Positions 32,340 to 42,395 of a DNA stretch of 50,894 bases are shown here, one piece after another (within the stretch, counting starts at the first letter, position 1; each line of letters starts with the position of its first letter). The stretch covers positions 1 to 50,894 of the forward strand of contig JAIYAA010000161.1 of the NCBI GenBank assembly GCA_027489295.1. Direction: 5' to 3'. The translations under genes and the position numbers were made by a program. The notes beneath the pieces were generated by a model, which saw only the letters and a list, made by a program, of their open reading frames with translations, made no database searches and was not told where the DNA came from. Origin of the DNA: Sphingomonadales bacterium (GTDB lineage Bacteria > Pseudomonadota > Alphaproteobacteria > Sphingomonadales > Sphingomonadaceae).

Positions 32340-32563
32340 TTATCCCTTGTGCTTGCGCTCGGTGGAAGCCGGATGGCGTCGTAGCGCATCGCCCACCCGC
32401 GCGGGCCGGTCGAGCAGCTCGCCGCCGCAATTGGGGCAGCGCTCGTCGAGGTCGTCGGCGCAGTCTGCGCAGAAGGTGCATTCGAACGAGCAGATGAACG
32501 CGCCGCCAAAATCGGCCGGCAGATCGGTGCCGCAGCGTTCGCAATCGGGCCGCATCTCCAGCA

Positions 32564-32564
<1 letters not shown>
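32340..32564 (-). CDS. DUF1272 small zinc-finger-like protein
   Basis: The 74-residue protein (MLEMRPDCERCGTDLPADFG...) has four cysteine pairs or near pairs (CERC, CSFEC, CADC, CPNC), the pattern of DUF1272, a small predicted zinc-binding family of unknown function. It overlaps the glmM stop by 1 bp and ends 4 bases before the thiD start, so it belongs to the glmM-thiD-rnhB gene string. Confidence 0.9.
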
Positions 32565-33904
<1,340 letters not shown>

Positions 33905-33975
33905 GCGTCTCGTTCTCGCGCCCTTGTGGCGTTGTGTGCGTGCTGTGATAGCGACGAAAACTGCAAAGGGCGAGC

Positions 33976-35235
33976 ATGTCGCAACCTACCCGTATTCTTC
34001 TTTCCCTGCTGGCCGGGCTCGCGGTCGGCGCCGCGCTGGCGGCGCATTCCCCGCAATGGGGCCTGGCCGCAGCGAGCTGGGCCCAGCCGATCGGCCAGGC
34101 CTGGCTGAACGGCCTGCAGATGACGATCGTGCCGCTGGTGGTCGCGCTGCTGATCACCGGCGTGACGGCCACCGCCGAGGCTGCCGCCGCCGGCCGCCTC
34201 GCCGGCCGGGCGATCGCGCTCTATGTCGGGCTGCTCTTCCTCTCCGCGCTTGCCGCCGCCCTGCTGACGCCGCTGTTCCTGCAGATTGCGCCACTGCCGC
34301 AGGAATCGGCGCAGAGCCTGCGCGCCGCGCTGGTCGGCGCGGAAAAGATCGGCCCGGTGCCGCCGATCGGCGAGTTCCTCGCGGCGATCGTCCCCGCCAA
34401 CATCGTCAAGGCCGCGGCGGATAGCGCCTTTCTCTCGCTGATCATCTTCGCGCTGGTCTTCGCCTTCGCGATCACCCGCGTCGGCGCCGAGGCCCGCGCG
34501 CTGCTCACCAATTTCTTCGTCGCGGTGCGCGACGTGATGCTGGTGGTGATCGACTGGGTGCTGTGGATCGGCCCGGTCGGCGTGTTCGCGCTGGCGCTGG
34601 TGGTCGGCGCCAAGGCGGGCACCGGCGCGTTCGGCGCGCTGCTCCACTATATCCTGATCGTCGCCAGCGTCGGCGGCGTGATCACCCTGTTCGCCTATCC
34701 CGCCGCGGTGTTCGGCGGCCGTATCGGGCTGGTCCGCATGTTCCGCGCGGCGCTGCCCAGCCAGGCGGTGGCGATCAGCACCCAGTCGTCGCTCGCCACC
34801 CTGCCGGTGATGATCGAGGGCGCCGAGGAGGTGGGCGTGCCCGTCGCCGTCTCGGGCGTCACCCTGCCGCTGGCGGTGGCGATCTTCCGCTCGACCGGTC
34901 CGGCGATGAACTTTGCCGTCGCGATCTACATCGCCGAATGGTTCGGCGTGCCGCTCCATCCGGCGACGCTGCTGGTCGGCGCCGTGGTCGCCACGCTGAC
35001 CTCGCTCGGCTCGGTGAGCCTGCCCGGCACGGTGAGCTATGTCAGCGCGATCTCGCCGGTCGCGGCGACGATCGGCGCGCCGATCACCCCGCTGGGCCTG
35101 CTCGTCGCGGTGGAGACGCTGCCGGACATCATGCGCACCGTCGGCAACGTCACCTGGGATCTGGCGACGACGATCTGGCTGTCGCGCAAGGCCGAGGCGC
35201 CGCGCAGCACCGCCGACGAGATCCTGACGCATTGA
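33976..35235 (+). CDS. SDF-family dicarboxylate/amino acid:cation symporter, second paralogue with changed TM7 motif
   Basis: The 419-residue protein has the SDF fold: [22 protein letters not shown]1 [20 protein letters not shown], and a TM8 element [18 protein letters not shown] keeping the Asp, Arg and Asn. In TM7, however, the NMDGT-like motif is replaced by [17 protein letters not shown], so the usual cation-binding turn is altered. Substrate and coupling ion may differ from the symporter at 14433-15731. It overlaps the start of the AbrB-type membrane gene by 4 bp (TTGA), which suggests that the two act together. Confidence 0.85.
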   Translation: MSQPTRILLSLLAGLAVGAALAAHSPQWGLAAASWAQPIGQAWLNGLQMTIVPLVVALLITGVTATAEAAAAGRLAGRAIALYVGLLFLSALAAALLTPLFLQIAPLPQESAQSLRAALVGAEKIGPVPPIGEFLAAIVPANIVKAAADSAFLSLIIFALVFAFAITRVGAEARALLTNFFVAVRDVMLVVIDWVLWIGPVGVFALALVVGAKAGTGAFGALLHYILIVASVGGVITLFAYPAAVFGGRIGLVRMFRAALPSQAVAISTQSSLATLPVMIEGAEEVGVPVAVSGVTLPLAVAIFRSTGPAMNFAVAIYIAEWFGVPLHPATLLVGAVVATLTSLGSVSLPGTVSYVSAISPVAATIGAPITPLGLLVAVETLPDIMRTVGNVTWDLATTIWLSRKAEAPRSTADEILTH

Positions 35236-36287
35236 GGCTTGTCACTACGCAACCGGTCCGCTGGGCCGCGCTGGCGGTGCTCTCGCTGCTGCTGGCAGCG
35301 CTGCTCGAGGCGATCGGGCTGTCTGCCGGGCTTCTGCTCGGGCCGATGCTGGCGGGAATCGCCTTCGGCGCCGGGGGATCGGGCCTCGGGCTGCCGCGCT
35401 GGAGCTTTCTCTGCGCACAGGCGGTGATCGGCTGCCTGATCGCCGGCACGCTCTCCGCCGGGATCTTCACCGCGGTGCTGCACGAATGGCCGTTGTTCCT
35501 GGGCGTCACCGTGGCCACGCTGGGGGCGAGCAGCTTCCTCGGCTATTGGCTCAGCCGCTGGCAGGTGTTGCCTGGCACCACCGCGATCTGGGGATCGATG
35601 CCGGGTGCGGCGAGCGCGATGGTGGTGATGGCCGAGGCGTTCGGCGCCGATGTCCGCCTCGTCGCCTTCATGACCTATACGCGCGTTGTCTGCGTCGCGG
35701 GCGCGGCATCGGCGCTGGCGGCAGGGCTCGGCGCGCATCATGACGGGTCGTGGCTGCACACGCTGATGGCGCCGGCGCCGCTGCTCCCCACCCTGGCGAC
35801 GCTGGCGGTTGCGGCCGCGGGCGTTGCGGGCGCCCTCGCCCTCCGTCTGCCCGCTCCGGCGCTGCTTGGGCCCCTTGCGCTCGGCGTGACGCTGCACCTG
35901 AGCGGCATCGTCCGGCTCAGCCTGCCCGAGCCGGTGCTGGCGTGCAGCTATGCGCTGATCGGCTGGCGGATCGGCCTCGCCTTCACCCGCGAAACGCTGC
36001 GCCTCGCCGCCCGCGCGCTGCCACGCGTGCTGCTGTCGGTCGCGATCCTGATCGGCTTCTCGACCGGGCTCGCGCTGCTGCTCGCCCAGTTCAGCCATAT
36101 CGACCTGGTCACCGCCTATCTGGCGGTGAGCCCCGGCGGGCTGGATTCGGTGGCGATCATCGCCACCTCGGTGGCGGTCGACCAGCCCTTCGTGATGGCG
36201 ATGCAGACGCTGCGCTTCCTCGCGGTGCTCGGCGCCGGTCCCCTGCTCGCGCGCTGGGTGGCGCGGCGCCTTCAGCCGGTTACTTGA
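35232..36287 (+). CDS. AbrB-family (AbrB_dup) membrane protein
   Basis: The 351-residue protein has about ten membrane helices arranged as a repeat: LEAIGLSAGLLLGPMLAGIA in the first half and APALLGPLALGVTLHLSGIV in the second. It carries the conserved GSMPGAASAMVVMAEAFGADVRLVAFMTYTR, quoted in parts, and AVSPGGLDSVAIIA. The family is annotated by a loose link to AmoA/AbrB regulators, but members are membrane proteins with a probable transport role. The most likely start is TTG at 35232, overlapping the symporter stop; no ATG or GTG lies near. Its end overlaps the convergent gor gene by 8 bp. Confidence 0.8.
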   Translation: MRLVTTQPVRWAALAVLSLLLAALLEAIGLSAGLLLGPMLAGIAFGAGGSGLGLPRWSFLCAQAVIGCLIAGTLSAGIFTAVLHEWPLFLGVTVATLGASSFLGYWLSRWQVLPGTTAIWGSMPGAASAMVVMAEAFGADVRLVAFMTYTRVVCVAGAASALAAGLGAHHDGSWLHTLMAPAPLLPTLATLAVAAAGVAGALALRLPAPALLGPLALGVTLHLSGIVRLSLPEPVLACSYALIGWRIGLAFTRETLRLAARALPRVLLSVAILIGFSTGLALLLAQFSHIDLVTAYLAVSPGGLDSVAIIATSVAVDQPFVMAMQTLRFLAVLGAGPLLARWVARRLQPVT

Positions 36288-37626
36288 GGAGCACCAGCTC
36301 CTCGGCCATGGTCGGGTGCAGCGCGACGGTGGCGTCGAAATCGTCCTTGGTCAGCCCTGCCTTCACCGCCACGGCCGCCGCCTGCAGGATCTCCGGCGCA
36401 TCCGGCCCGATCATGTGGAGGCCCACCACGCGGCCGGTCACGCCGTCGCAGATCATCTTGTAGAGCGCGCGTTCGTGCCGCCCGGCAAGCACGTTCTTCA
36501 TCGCCCGGAAATCCGAGGTATAGACCTTGACCGAGCCGAGCGCATTGCGCGCCTCGCCCTCGGTCATGCCCACCGCGGCGATCGGCGGATGGCTGAACAC
36601 CGCGCTCGGGATGCAGTGATAGTCGACCTGGTGCGGCTTGCCGCCGAACAGCGTGTCGGCAAAGGCCTGTCCCTCGCGGATCGCCACGGGGGTCAGCTGC
36701 ACGCGGTTCGTCACGTCCCCCACCGCATAGATGCTGTCGACCGAGCTGCGATTGTCGGCATCCACCTTCACCGCGCCCTTGTCGTCGAGCTCGACGCCGG
36801 CCTCCTCCAGCCCCAGCCCCTTGGTGTTGGGCACGCGGCCGGTGGCGAACAGCACGCAGTCCACCTCGATCGGGTCGTGCCCGCTCATCGAGACCAGCAG
36901 GCTGCCGTCCGCCTGCTTCTCGATCTTCTCGAACTCGGCGAAGAAGCGGAAGTCGATGCCCTTGGTCATCGAGATCTGGAGCAGCCGGTCGCGCACCTGC
37001 GCGTCATAGCCGCGCAGGATCACGTCGCTGCGGTTGACCAATGTCACCTTCGAGCCGAACTCGTTGAAGATGCCTGCGAACTCGTTGGCGATATAGCCGC
37101 CGCCGGCGATCAGCACGCGCTTCGGCATCGTCTCGAGATGAAAGACCTCGTTCGAGGTGATGCCATGCTCGCTGCCCGGGAAGCTCGGCACGTGCGGGTG
37201 CGCGCCGGTGGCGATCAGGATCGTCTTGGCGGAGACGGTCTTGCCGCTCGCCAGCGTCACCTCGTGCGGGCCGGTGACGGTGGCGCGCTCGTGGAGGATG
37301 GTGACCCCGTTATTCTCCAGCCCCTGGGTGTAGAGGCCGTTGAGGCGATCCACGTCCGCCAGCACATTGTCGCGCAGCGTCGGCCAGTCGAAGCGGCAAT
37401 CGGGCACGTCCCAGCCGAAGCGGCGCGCGTCCTTCAGGTCCTCGGCGAAATGCGCGCCGAAGATGAGGAGCTTCTTGGGCACGCAGCCGCGGATCACGCA
37501 GGTGCCGCCGACGCGATACTCCTCGGCGACCGCAACCTTTGCGCCGTACGCCGCCGACATGCGCGAGGCGCGCGTCCCGCCGGAGCCTGCGCCGATCACG
37601 AACAGGTCGAAGTCATAGTCGGACAT
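36280..37626 (-). CDS. gor: Glutathione-disulfide reductase
   Basis: The 448-residue flavoenzyme has the FAD-binding DLFVIGAGSGGTRASRMSA, the redox-active pair in GGTCVIRGCVPKKLL, and the NADPH-binding GGGYIANEFAGIFNEFGSKV followed by NRSD. Further motifs are YAVGDVTNRVQLTPVAIREG and the C-terminal LHPTMAEELV, with the catalytic His-Glu pair of the partner subunit (usually HPTSAEE, here Met for Ser). It keeps glutathione reduced in the cytoplasm. The IRGCVPKK form matches the plant/cyanobacterial/alphaproteobacterial branch. Confidence 0.95.
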   Translation of the reverse strand: MSDYDFDLFVIGAGSGGTRASRMSAAYGAKVAVAEEYRVGGTCVIRGCVPKKLLIFGAHFAEDLKDARRFGWDVPDCRFDWPTLRDNVLADVDRLNGLYTQGLENNGVTILHERATVTGPHEVTLASGKTVSAKTILIATGAHPHVPSFPGSEHGITSNEVFHLETMPKRVLIAGGGYIANEFAGIFNEFGSKVTLVNRSDVILRGYDAQVRDRLLQISMTKGIDFRFFAEFEKIEKQADGSLLVSMSGHDPIEVDCVLFATGRVPNTKGLGLEEAGVELDDKGAVKVDADNRSSVDSIYAVGDVTNRVQLTPVAIREGQAFADTLFGGKPHQVDYHCIPSAVFSHPPIAAVGMTEGEARNALGSVKVYTSDFRAMKNVLAGRHERALYKMICDGVTGRVVGLHMIGPDAPEILQAAAVAVKAGLTKDDFDATVALHPTMAEELVLLK

Positions 37627-37722
37627 GGGTCACTCCGGAGGTGTGCCGGCGCGGACGGCCGGAAGAAGAGGTCGAGGAGAAGATAGGGTGCGGCGCCCGA
37701 AAACAAGGGCGACGCATGTCGC

Positions 37723-38028
37723 TCAGCGCTTGCGGACGAACTCCGCGCGCAGGACGAGCCCCTTGATCCCGTCGAACTTGCAGTCGATTTCCTGCGCGTC
37801 ACCGGTCAGGCGGATCGACTTGATCAGCGTGCCGCGCTTCAGCGTCTGGCCCGCGCCCTTCACGGTCAGGTCCTTGATCAGCGTCACCTGATCGCCGTCC
37901 TGCAGCAGGTTGCCGACCGAGTCGCGCACTTCCACGACATCCGCCGCCTCGGCCTTGGCCGCGGCCTCGGCGGCGGGGACCCACTCCCCGCTCGCCTCGT
38001 CATACACATAGTCCTCGTCGCCGCTCAT
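37723..38028 (-). CDS. PhnA-domain (alkylphosphonate utilization-like) protein
   Basis: The 101-residue protein has an acidic, Ala-rich N-terminal half (MSGDEDYVYDEASGEWVPAA). A PhnA-type C-terminal domain follows (VRDSVGNLLQDGDQVTLIKD, LTVKGAGQTLKRGTLIKSIR, DCKFDGIKGLVLRAEFVRKR). The zinc-ribbon of longer PhnA proteins is absent. Despite the name, no role in phosphonate use is established for this family. Its ATG overlaps the pgi stop in ATGA, so it is co-translated with pgi. Confidence 0.85.
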   Translation of the reverse strand: MSGDEDYVYDEASGEWVPAAEAAAKAEAADVVEVRDSVGNLLQDGDQVTLIKDLTVKGAGQTLKRGTLIKSIRLTGDAQEIDCKFDGIKGLVLRAEFVRKR

Positions 38029-39521
38029 TCGCCAAAAGCCCTTTGAATCAGATCGTTGGTGGAGGGATCGAAATCGAGCCCGCCCTTGTCGGCCGCCTTG
38101 GCCATTTCCTTGCCCAGCTCGACGCCGAACTGGTCGAACGGGTTGATGCCGAGCAGCACCGCGTTCACGAACACACGGTGCTCGTAAAAGGCGATCAGCG
38201 CGCCGAGCGTGCGCGGATCGAGGCTGTCGAGCAGCAGCGTCGACGACGGCCGGTCGCCCGGATAGCTGCGCGCGGGGTCTTCATGCCCCTTGCCCGCCAT
38301 CAGCGCTGCACCCTGCGCGAACATGTTGAGCAGCAGCTGGCGGTGATGGCCCGGTGCCAGCGCGTCGCCCGCCTCGATCACGCCGACGAACTCGAGCGGC
38401 ACCAGGTGCGTGCCCTGGTGGAGCAGCTGGAACACCGCATGCTGCGCATCGGTGCCGACGCCGCCCCAGGTGATCGCCGCGGTCGGGTAGCTCACCACCT
38501 CGCCCTCGGCGGTGACGCGCTTGCCGTTCGATTCCATCTCCAGCTGCTGGAGATAGCTCGGCAGCAGCTTCAGCCGCTCGTCATAGGCGAAGGTCGCGCG
38601 CGTCTCGCAGCCGCGCGCCTGCGCATAGTAAAGGTCGGCGAACGCCGCGAGCGCGGGCGCGTTCTGGGCGAGGTCGGTCAGGCGGAAATGGCGGTCCATC
38701 TCGGCCGCGCCTTCCAGCAGTTCCTCGAACGCGTCCCAGCCCAGCGCCAGCGCCGCCGGGAAGCCGATCGACGACCAGAGCGAATAGCGGCCGCCGACGC
38801 TCTCGAAGAAGGGCAGCACGCGCGTCTCGTCGACGCCCCATTCGACCGCCTTGTCGGGGGAGGCGGTCAGCGCGATCACCTGGCCGTAGGGATCCTCGAC
38901 GCCGCCCTCGGCCATCCAGCTCAGCGCACTCTGCGCGTTGAGCATCGTCTCGGTGGTGGTGAAGGTCTTGCTGGCGATCACCAGCAACGTCGCCTGCGGA
39001 TCGAACGCATCCATCGCGTCTTCCAGCGCCACGCCGTCGACATTGGAGACGATTGCCACGTCATAGCGGTCCATGTCGCGGCCCAGCGCGTCGACCAGCA
39101 GGTCCGGACCCAGCGCGGAGCCGCCGATGCCGATATGGAGGATGTGGCGGATCGGGCCGAGCGCCTCGGCCTCGATCGCATCGATCAGCGCGCGCATGCG
39201 GGCATGCTGGCCGCGGGCGCGGGCAACGCTCTCGGGGGCGCCTTCATAGCGCTCGGCGGTGTGCTCGGCGGCGCGGCCTTCGGTCACGTTGACCACCTCG
39301 CCGGCGAACAGCGCGTCGCGCTTGGCCGCGAAGTCCATCTGCTGCGCCAGCGCGGCGAAGGCGGCGACGGCATCGGCGGTGAGGTGCGTCTTCGACCAGT
39401 CGAAATGGATGCCCGCGACGTCGGCGCTCAGCCGCGACAGCCGATCGGCATCGGCGGCGAACAGGTCGGTCAGCGTCGCAGCGGGGAGGGATTGGATCGG
39501 CGTCCAGTCGGGCAAGGCCAT
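38025..39521 (-). CDS. pgi: Glucose-6-phosphate isomerase
   Basis: The 498-residue enzyme has PGI signatures: HILHIGIGGSALGPDLLVDA, IVSNVDG, ASKTFTTTETMLNAQSALSW, GGRYSLWSSIGFPAALALGW, VTAEGEVVSYPTAAITWGGV, GTDAQHAVFQLLHQGTHLVP and INPFDQFGVELGKEMA. It interconverts glucose-6- and fructose-6-phosphate, which in sphingomonads serves the Entner-Doudoroff cycle and sugar-nucleotide supply. Of two ATGs six bases apart, 39521 is chosen because AAGGAG then lies at normal spacing. Divergent from lepB across 105 bp. Confidence 0.97.
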   Translation of the reverse strand: MALPDWTPIQSLPAATLTDLFAADADRLSRLSADVAGIHFDWSKTHLTADAVAAFAALAQQMDFAAKRDALFAGEVVNVTEGRAAEHTAERYEGAPESVARARGQHARMRALIDAIEAEALGPIRHILHIGIGGSALGPDLLVDALGRDMDRYDVAIVSNVDGVALEDAMDAFDPQATLLVIASKTFTTTETMLNAQSALSWMAEGGVEDPYGQVIALTASPDKAVEWGVDETRVLPFFESVGGRYSLWSSIGFPAALALGWDAFEELLEGAAEMDRHFRLTDLAQNAPALAAFADLYYAQARGCETRATFAYDERLKLLPSYLQQLEMESNGKRVTAEGEVVSYPTAAITWGGVGTDAQHAVFQLLHQGTHLVPLEFVGVIEAGDALAPGHHRQLLLNMFAQGAALMAGKGHEDPARSYPGDRPSSTLLLDSLDPRTLGALIAFYEHRVFVNAVLLGINPFDQFGVELGKEMAKAADKGGLDFDPSTNDLIQRAFGE

Positions 39522-39626
39522 GTTCATCTCCTTGGTGGCAGGTGTTCCCCTATCGTCCCACACCTGCCCGTTCCAGCCTCATTCCGCCGCTTGACCTCCC
39601 CGCCGCGCCCTAGCAGAGCAGTGCCC

Positions 39627-40490
39627 ATGGAAACGCCCGCCTCCACCGATACCGGCGCCCCGCGCCCCGCGCCCGCGCAAGTGCCTGCCGCAAAGCCGGA
39701 AAAGCCCAAGTCGGAGTGGCGCGACCTCGCCACCTTCCTGCTGAAGCTGGCGCTGATCGTGTTCGTGGTGCGCAGTTTCATCTTCTCGCCGTTCAGCATT
39801 CCGAGCGAATCGATGCTGCCGCGGCTGCTGATTGGCGACTATCTGTTCATCACCAAGTGGAACTACGGCTATTCCAAGCACTCGCTGCCGTGGAGCATAC
39901 CGCTGATCCCGGGCCGCATCCTGCCCGGCACGCCCGCGCGCGGCGACGTTGTGGTGTTCAAGGCGCCGAACCATAATGGCGAGGACTGGATCAAGCGCGT
40001 GATCGGCCTGCCGGGCGACACGATCGAGATGGTCAACGGCCAGGTGATCCTGAACGGCAAGCCGGTGCCGAAGCAGCGCATCGCCGATTTCGTGCTGCCG
40101 ATCAGCCCGAACTTCACCCATTGCCCGACGCAGTTCCAGACCGCGGACGCGCAAGGCGCGCCGATCTGCCGCATCCCGCAATTCCGCGAGACGCTGCCGA
40201 ACGGCAAGCAGTATAACGTGCTCGACCAGGACACGCTGCCGCAGGACAACACCCAGGTGTATACCGTGCCCGCCGGCCATGTGTTCCTGATGGGCGACAA
40301 CCGCGACAACTCCACCGACAGCCGTTTCCAGCAGCCGCCGTACGGATCGGGCATCGGCTTTGTGCCGATCGAGAATATCGAGGGCAAGGCGGTCGTGAAC
40401 TTCTGGTCGACCGATGGCAGCGCCAACTGGCTGCTGCCCTGGACCTGGTTCTCGGCCGCGCGGTGGAGCCGGATCGGAGAAGGCTTCTGA
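39627..40490 (+). CDS. lepB: Signal peptidase I
   Basis: The 287-residue protease has a Pro/Ala-rich cytoplasmic N-terminus of about 30 residues and one membrane helix (LATFLLKLALIVFVVRSFIF). The catalytic Ser62 lies in IPSESMLP and the Lys123 general base in WIKRVIGLPGD, with the conserved FLMGDNRDNSTDSR box. It cleaves Sec and Tat signal peptides at the periplasmic side. It is the first gene of lepB-rnc-era, with rnc starting 2 bases after its stop. A GTG at 39621 is an alternative start. Confidence 0.96.
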   Translation: METPASTDTGAPRPAPAQVPAAKPEKPKSEWRDLATFLLKLALIVFVVRSFIFSPFSIPSESMLPRLLIGDYLFITKWNYGYSKHSLPWSIPLIPGRILPGTPARGDVVVFKAPNHNGEDWIKRVIGLPGDTIEMVNGQVILNGKPVPKQRIADFVLPISPNFTHCPTQFQTADAQGAPICRIPQFRETLPNGKQYNVLDQDTLPQDNTQVYTVPAGHVFLMGDNRDNSTDSRFQQPPYGSGIGFVPIENIEGKAVVNFWSTDGSANWLLPWTWFSAARWSRIGEGF

Positions 40491-40492
40491 GC

Positions 40493-41158
40493 GTGCCCGA
40501 TCTGGGCGGCTGGGTGGAAAAGACCTTCGGCCGCCCCGCAAAAGACTTGCCCGCCTTCCAGCGCGCGCTGACCCATGGCAGCCAGGCCGCCGGCAACTAC
40601 CAGCGGCTCGAGTTTCTCGGCGACCGGGTGCTGGGGCTGATCGTCGCCGAATGGCTGTTCGAGCGGTTTCCCGAGGAACCGGAAGGCGCGCTGTCGCGCC
40701 GGCTCAACTCGCTGGTCACCGGCCCGGTGTGCGCCGATGTCGCGCGCGAGCTGGGCGTGGTGCCGTACCTCCGCCTCGGCAAGCAGGCCCGCGACGATGG
40801 CGCGGCGGACAGCGACAACGTGCTGGGCGACGTGATGGAGGCGCTGATCGGCGCCTATTATCGCGAATCCGGGCTCGATGCCGCGCGCGCCTTCGTGCGC
40901 AAGGCCTGGGGCGACCGGATCGACGCGCATGCCAAGGCGCCCAAGCATCCCAAGTCGGCGCTCCAGGAATGGGCGGCCGCGCGCAACCGCAAGCCCCCGG
41001 AATATGAGATCGTCGATCGCTCCGGCCCCAACCACGCGCCGCGCTTCACGGTGAAGGTGTCGATCGGCAAGCTGGCGGAGGCCAGCGCCGAGGGCAGCAA
41101 CAAGCAGGAAGCGGAGACCGCGGCAGCGGCGGCGCTGCTGGCGAAGCTGAGCGGCTGA
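40493..41158 (+). CDS. rnc: Ribonuclease III
   Basis: The 221-residue enzyme has the RNase III signature RLEFLGDRVLGLIVAEWLF and the second acidic cluster DNVLGDVMEALIGAYY. A C-terminal double-stranded-RNA-binding domain follows (PKSALQEWAAARNRKPPEYE, APRFTVKVSIG, ASAEGSNKQEAETAAAAALL). It processes rRNA and other structured RNA. The GTG at 40493 with AGAAGG upstream is preferred; an in-frame ATG at 40463 would overlap lepB by 28 bp. The following gene era is separated by 192 bp that contain a dispersed repeat. Confidence 0.95.
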   Translation: MPDLGGWVEKTFGRPAKDLPAFQRALTHGSQAAGNYQRLEFLGDRVLGLIVAEWLFERFPEEPEGALSRRLNSLVTGPVCADVARELGVVPYLRLGKQARDDGAADSDNVLGDVMEALIGAYYRESGLDAARAFVRKAWGDRIDAHAKAPKHPKSALQEWAAARNRKPPEYEIVDRSGPNHAPRFTVKVSIGKLAEASAEGSNKQEAETAAAAALLAKLSG

Positions 41159-41172
41159 CCCCTTCTTTTATC

Positions 41173-41282
41173 AAGCCCCTCCTCCTTGGAGGAGGGGTTG
41201 GGGTGGAGGGATGCCAGAACGCAGCTTGGTCTCGGTGAGACACAGCCCCACCCCAACCCCTCCCCTGAAGGGGAGGGGCTTA
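41173..41282. repeat. 110-bp three-hairpin dispersed repeat, copy 2
   Basis: The reverse complement of this segment matches 3881-3990 with five substitutions and one 1-bp indel. It keeps both terminal hairpins (CCCCTCCTCC-AA-GGAGGAGGGG and CCCCTCCCC-TTCA-GGGGAGGGG) and the central GTCTC-GGT-GAGAC stem. It splits the rnc-era interval; in the rnc-era transcript it would fold into three stems and could be a processing site or a partial terminator. Confidence 0.9.
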
Positions 41283-41350
41283 GCACGCGGCAAGCGCGCT
41301 CCATCAACCCCCCTCGCCCCCATCCCCATTCCCCAGTACAATCGGAACCC

Positions 41351-42256
41351 ATGACCGAACCCAAACCCCAATCCTGCGGCGTCGTCGCGATCCTCGGTGC
41401 TCCCAATGCCGGCAAGTCGACGCTGGTCAATGCCCTGGTCGGCCAGAAGGTCGCCATCGTCAGCCCGAAGGCGCAGACCACCCGCGCCCGCGTGATGGGC
41501 ATCGCCATCGAAGGCGACACCCAGCTGATCCTCGTCGACACCCCCGGCATCTTCGAACCCGAGCGGCGGCTGGACCGCGCGATGGTCGCCGCCGCCTGGG
41601 ACGGTACTGATGGCGCCGACCTCGTCGCGTTGGTCGTCGACGGAAAGGGCGGCATCGGCCCCAAGGTCCATGCGGTGATCGACAGCCTGCGCGGCCGCAA
41701 GGGGCGCAAGATCCTGATCCTCAACAAGGTCGACATCGCCGACAAGCCGCGCCTGCTCGGCCATGCCGCCAAGCTCAACGAGTCGCTGCCGTTCGACGAG
41801 ACCTATTTCGTCTCGGCCCAGACCGGCGACGGCGTGCCCGAACTCAAGGCCGCGCTGGCCAAGGCCATGCCGCAGGAAGAGTGGCATTTCCCCGAGGACC
41901 AGGTGTCCGACGCGACCGACCGGATGCTGGCCGCCGAGGTGACGCGCGAGCAGCTCTACCTCCAGCTCCATGCCGAGCTGCCCTATGCCAGTGCGGTCGA
42001 GACCGAGAAGTATAGCGAGCGCGAGGACGGATCGGTCGAGATCCACCAGCAGATCCTCGTCGCGCGCGATACCCAGCGCGCGATCGTGCTCGGCAAGGGC
42101 GGCCAGCGCCTCAAGGAAATCGGCAGCCGCGCGCGCACCCAGCTGGCGGCGCTGCTCGGCGTGCCGGTGCATCTGTACCTGCACGTGAAGGTCAATCCGA
42201 AGTGGGAGGAAGATCGCGGCCTCTACCGCGAGATCGGGCTCGACTGGGTCGACTGA
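41351..42256 (+). CDS. era: GTPase Era
   Basis: The 301-residue protein has G1 GAPNAGKST, the switch region SPKAQTTRARVMGI, G3 DTPGIFEP, G4 NKVD and G5 VSAQTGDG. A C-terminal KH RNA-binding domain follows (RAIVLGKGGQRLKEIGSRAR, VHLYLHVKVNPKWEED). It binds 16S rRNA near its 3' end and checks small-subunit maturation. It is the expected partner after rnc, but here a dispersed repeat lies in between. A bidirectional hairpin terminator follows 22 bases after its stop. Confidence 0.97.
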   Translation: MTEPKPQSCGVVAILGAPNAGKSTLVNALVGQKVAIVSPKAQTTRARVMGIAIEGDTQLILVDTPGIFEPERRLDRAMVAAAWDGTDGADLVALVVDGKGGIGPKVHAVIDSLRGRKGRKILILNKVDIADKPRLLGHAAKLNESLPFDETYFVSAQTGDGVPELKAALAKAMPQEEWHFPEDQVSDATDRMLAAEVTREQLYLQLHAELPYASAVETEKYSEREDGSVEIHQQILVARDTQRAIVLGKGGQRLKEIGSRARTQLAALLGVPVHLYLHVKVNPKWEEDRGLYREIGLDWVD

Positions 42257-42278
42257 TCCACTCCTTCCGCCGATCGAA

Positions 42279-42316
42279 AAAAAGGCCGCGATCCCGTCTG
42301 GGTTTGCGGCCTTTTT
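42279..42316 (+). terminator. Rho-independent terminator after era
   Basis: AAAAAGGCCGC (42279-42289) pairs with GCGGCCTTTTT (42306-42316) around a 16-base loop, and T5C follows the stem on the plus strand. It sits 22 bases after the era stop. Confidence 0.88.
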
Positions 42317-42337
42317 CTTGGGCCTTGCGCCGCGGGC

Positions 42338-42371
42338 AAAAAAAAGAGCGGCACTCCGAAGAGTGCCGCTC
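42338..42371 (-). terminator. Rho-independent terminator after the minus-strand TonB receptor
   Basis: On the minus strand GAGCGGCACTC-TTCG-GAGTGCCGCTC is a perfect 11-bp stem with a stable TTCG tetraloop, followed by eight T. It lies 24 bases after the receptor stop and is a textbook intrinsic terminator. Confidence 0.96.
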
Positions 42372-42395
42372 CCATGATCGTTCGATCCGCTGGGA

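Noticed and set aside
37723..38028. Naming the PhnA-like gene phnA with a phosphonate role
   Set aside because: The domain matches, but the zinc-ribbon half is missing and the phosphonate link of this family is historical. No symbol is given.
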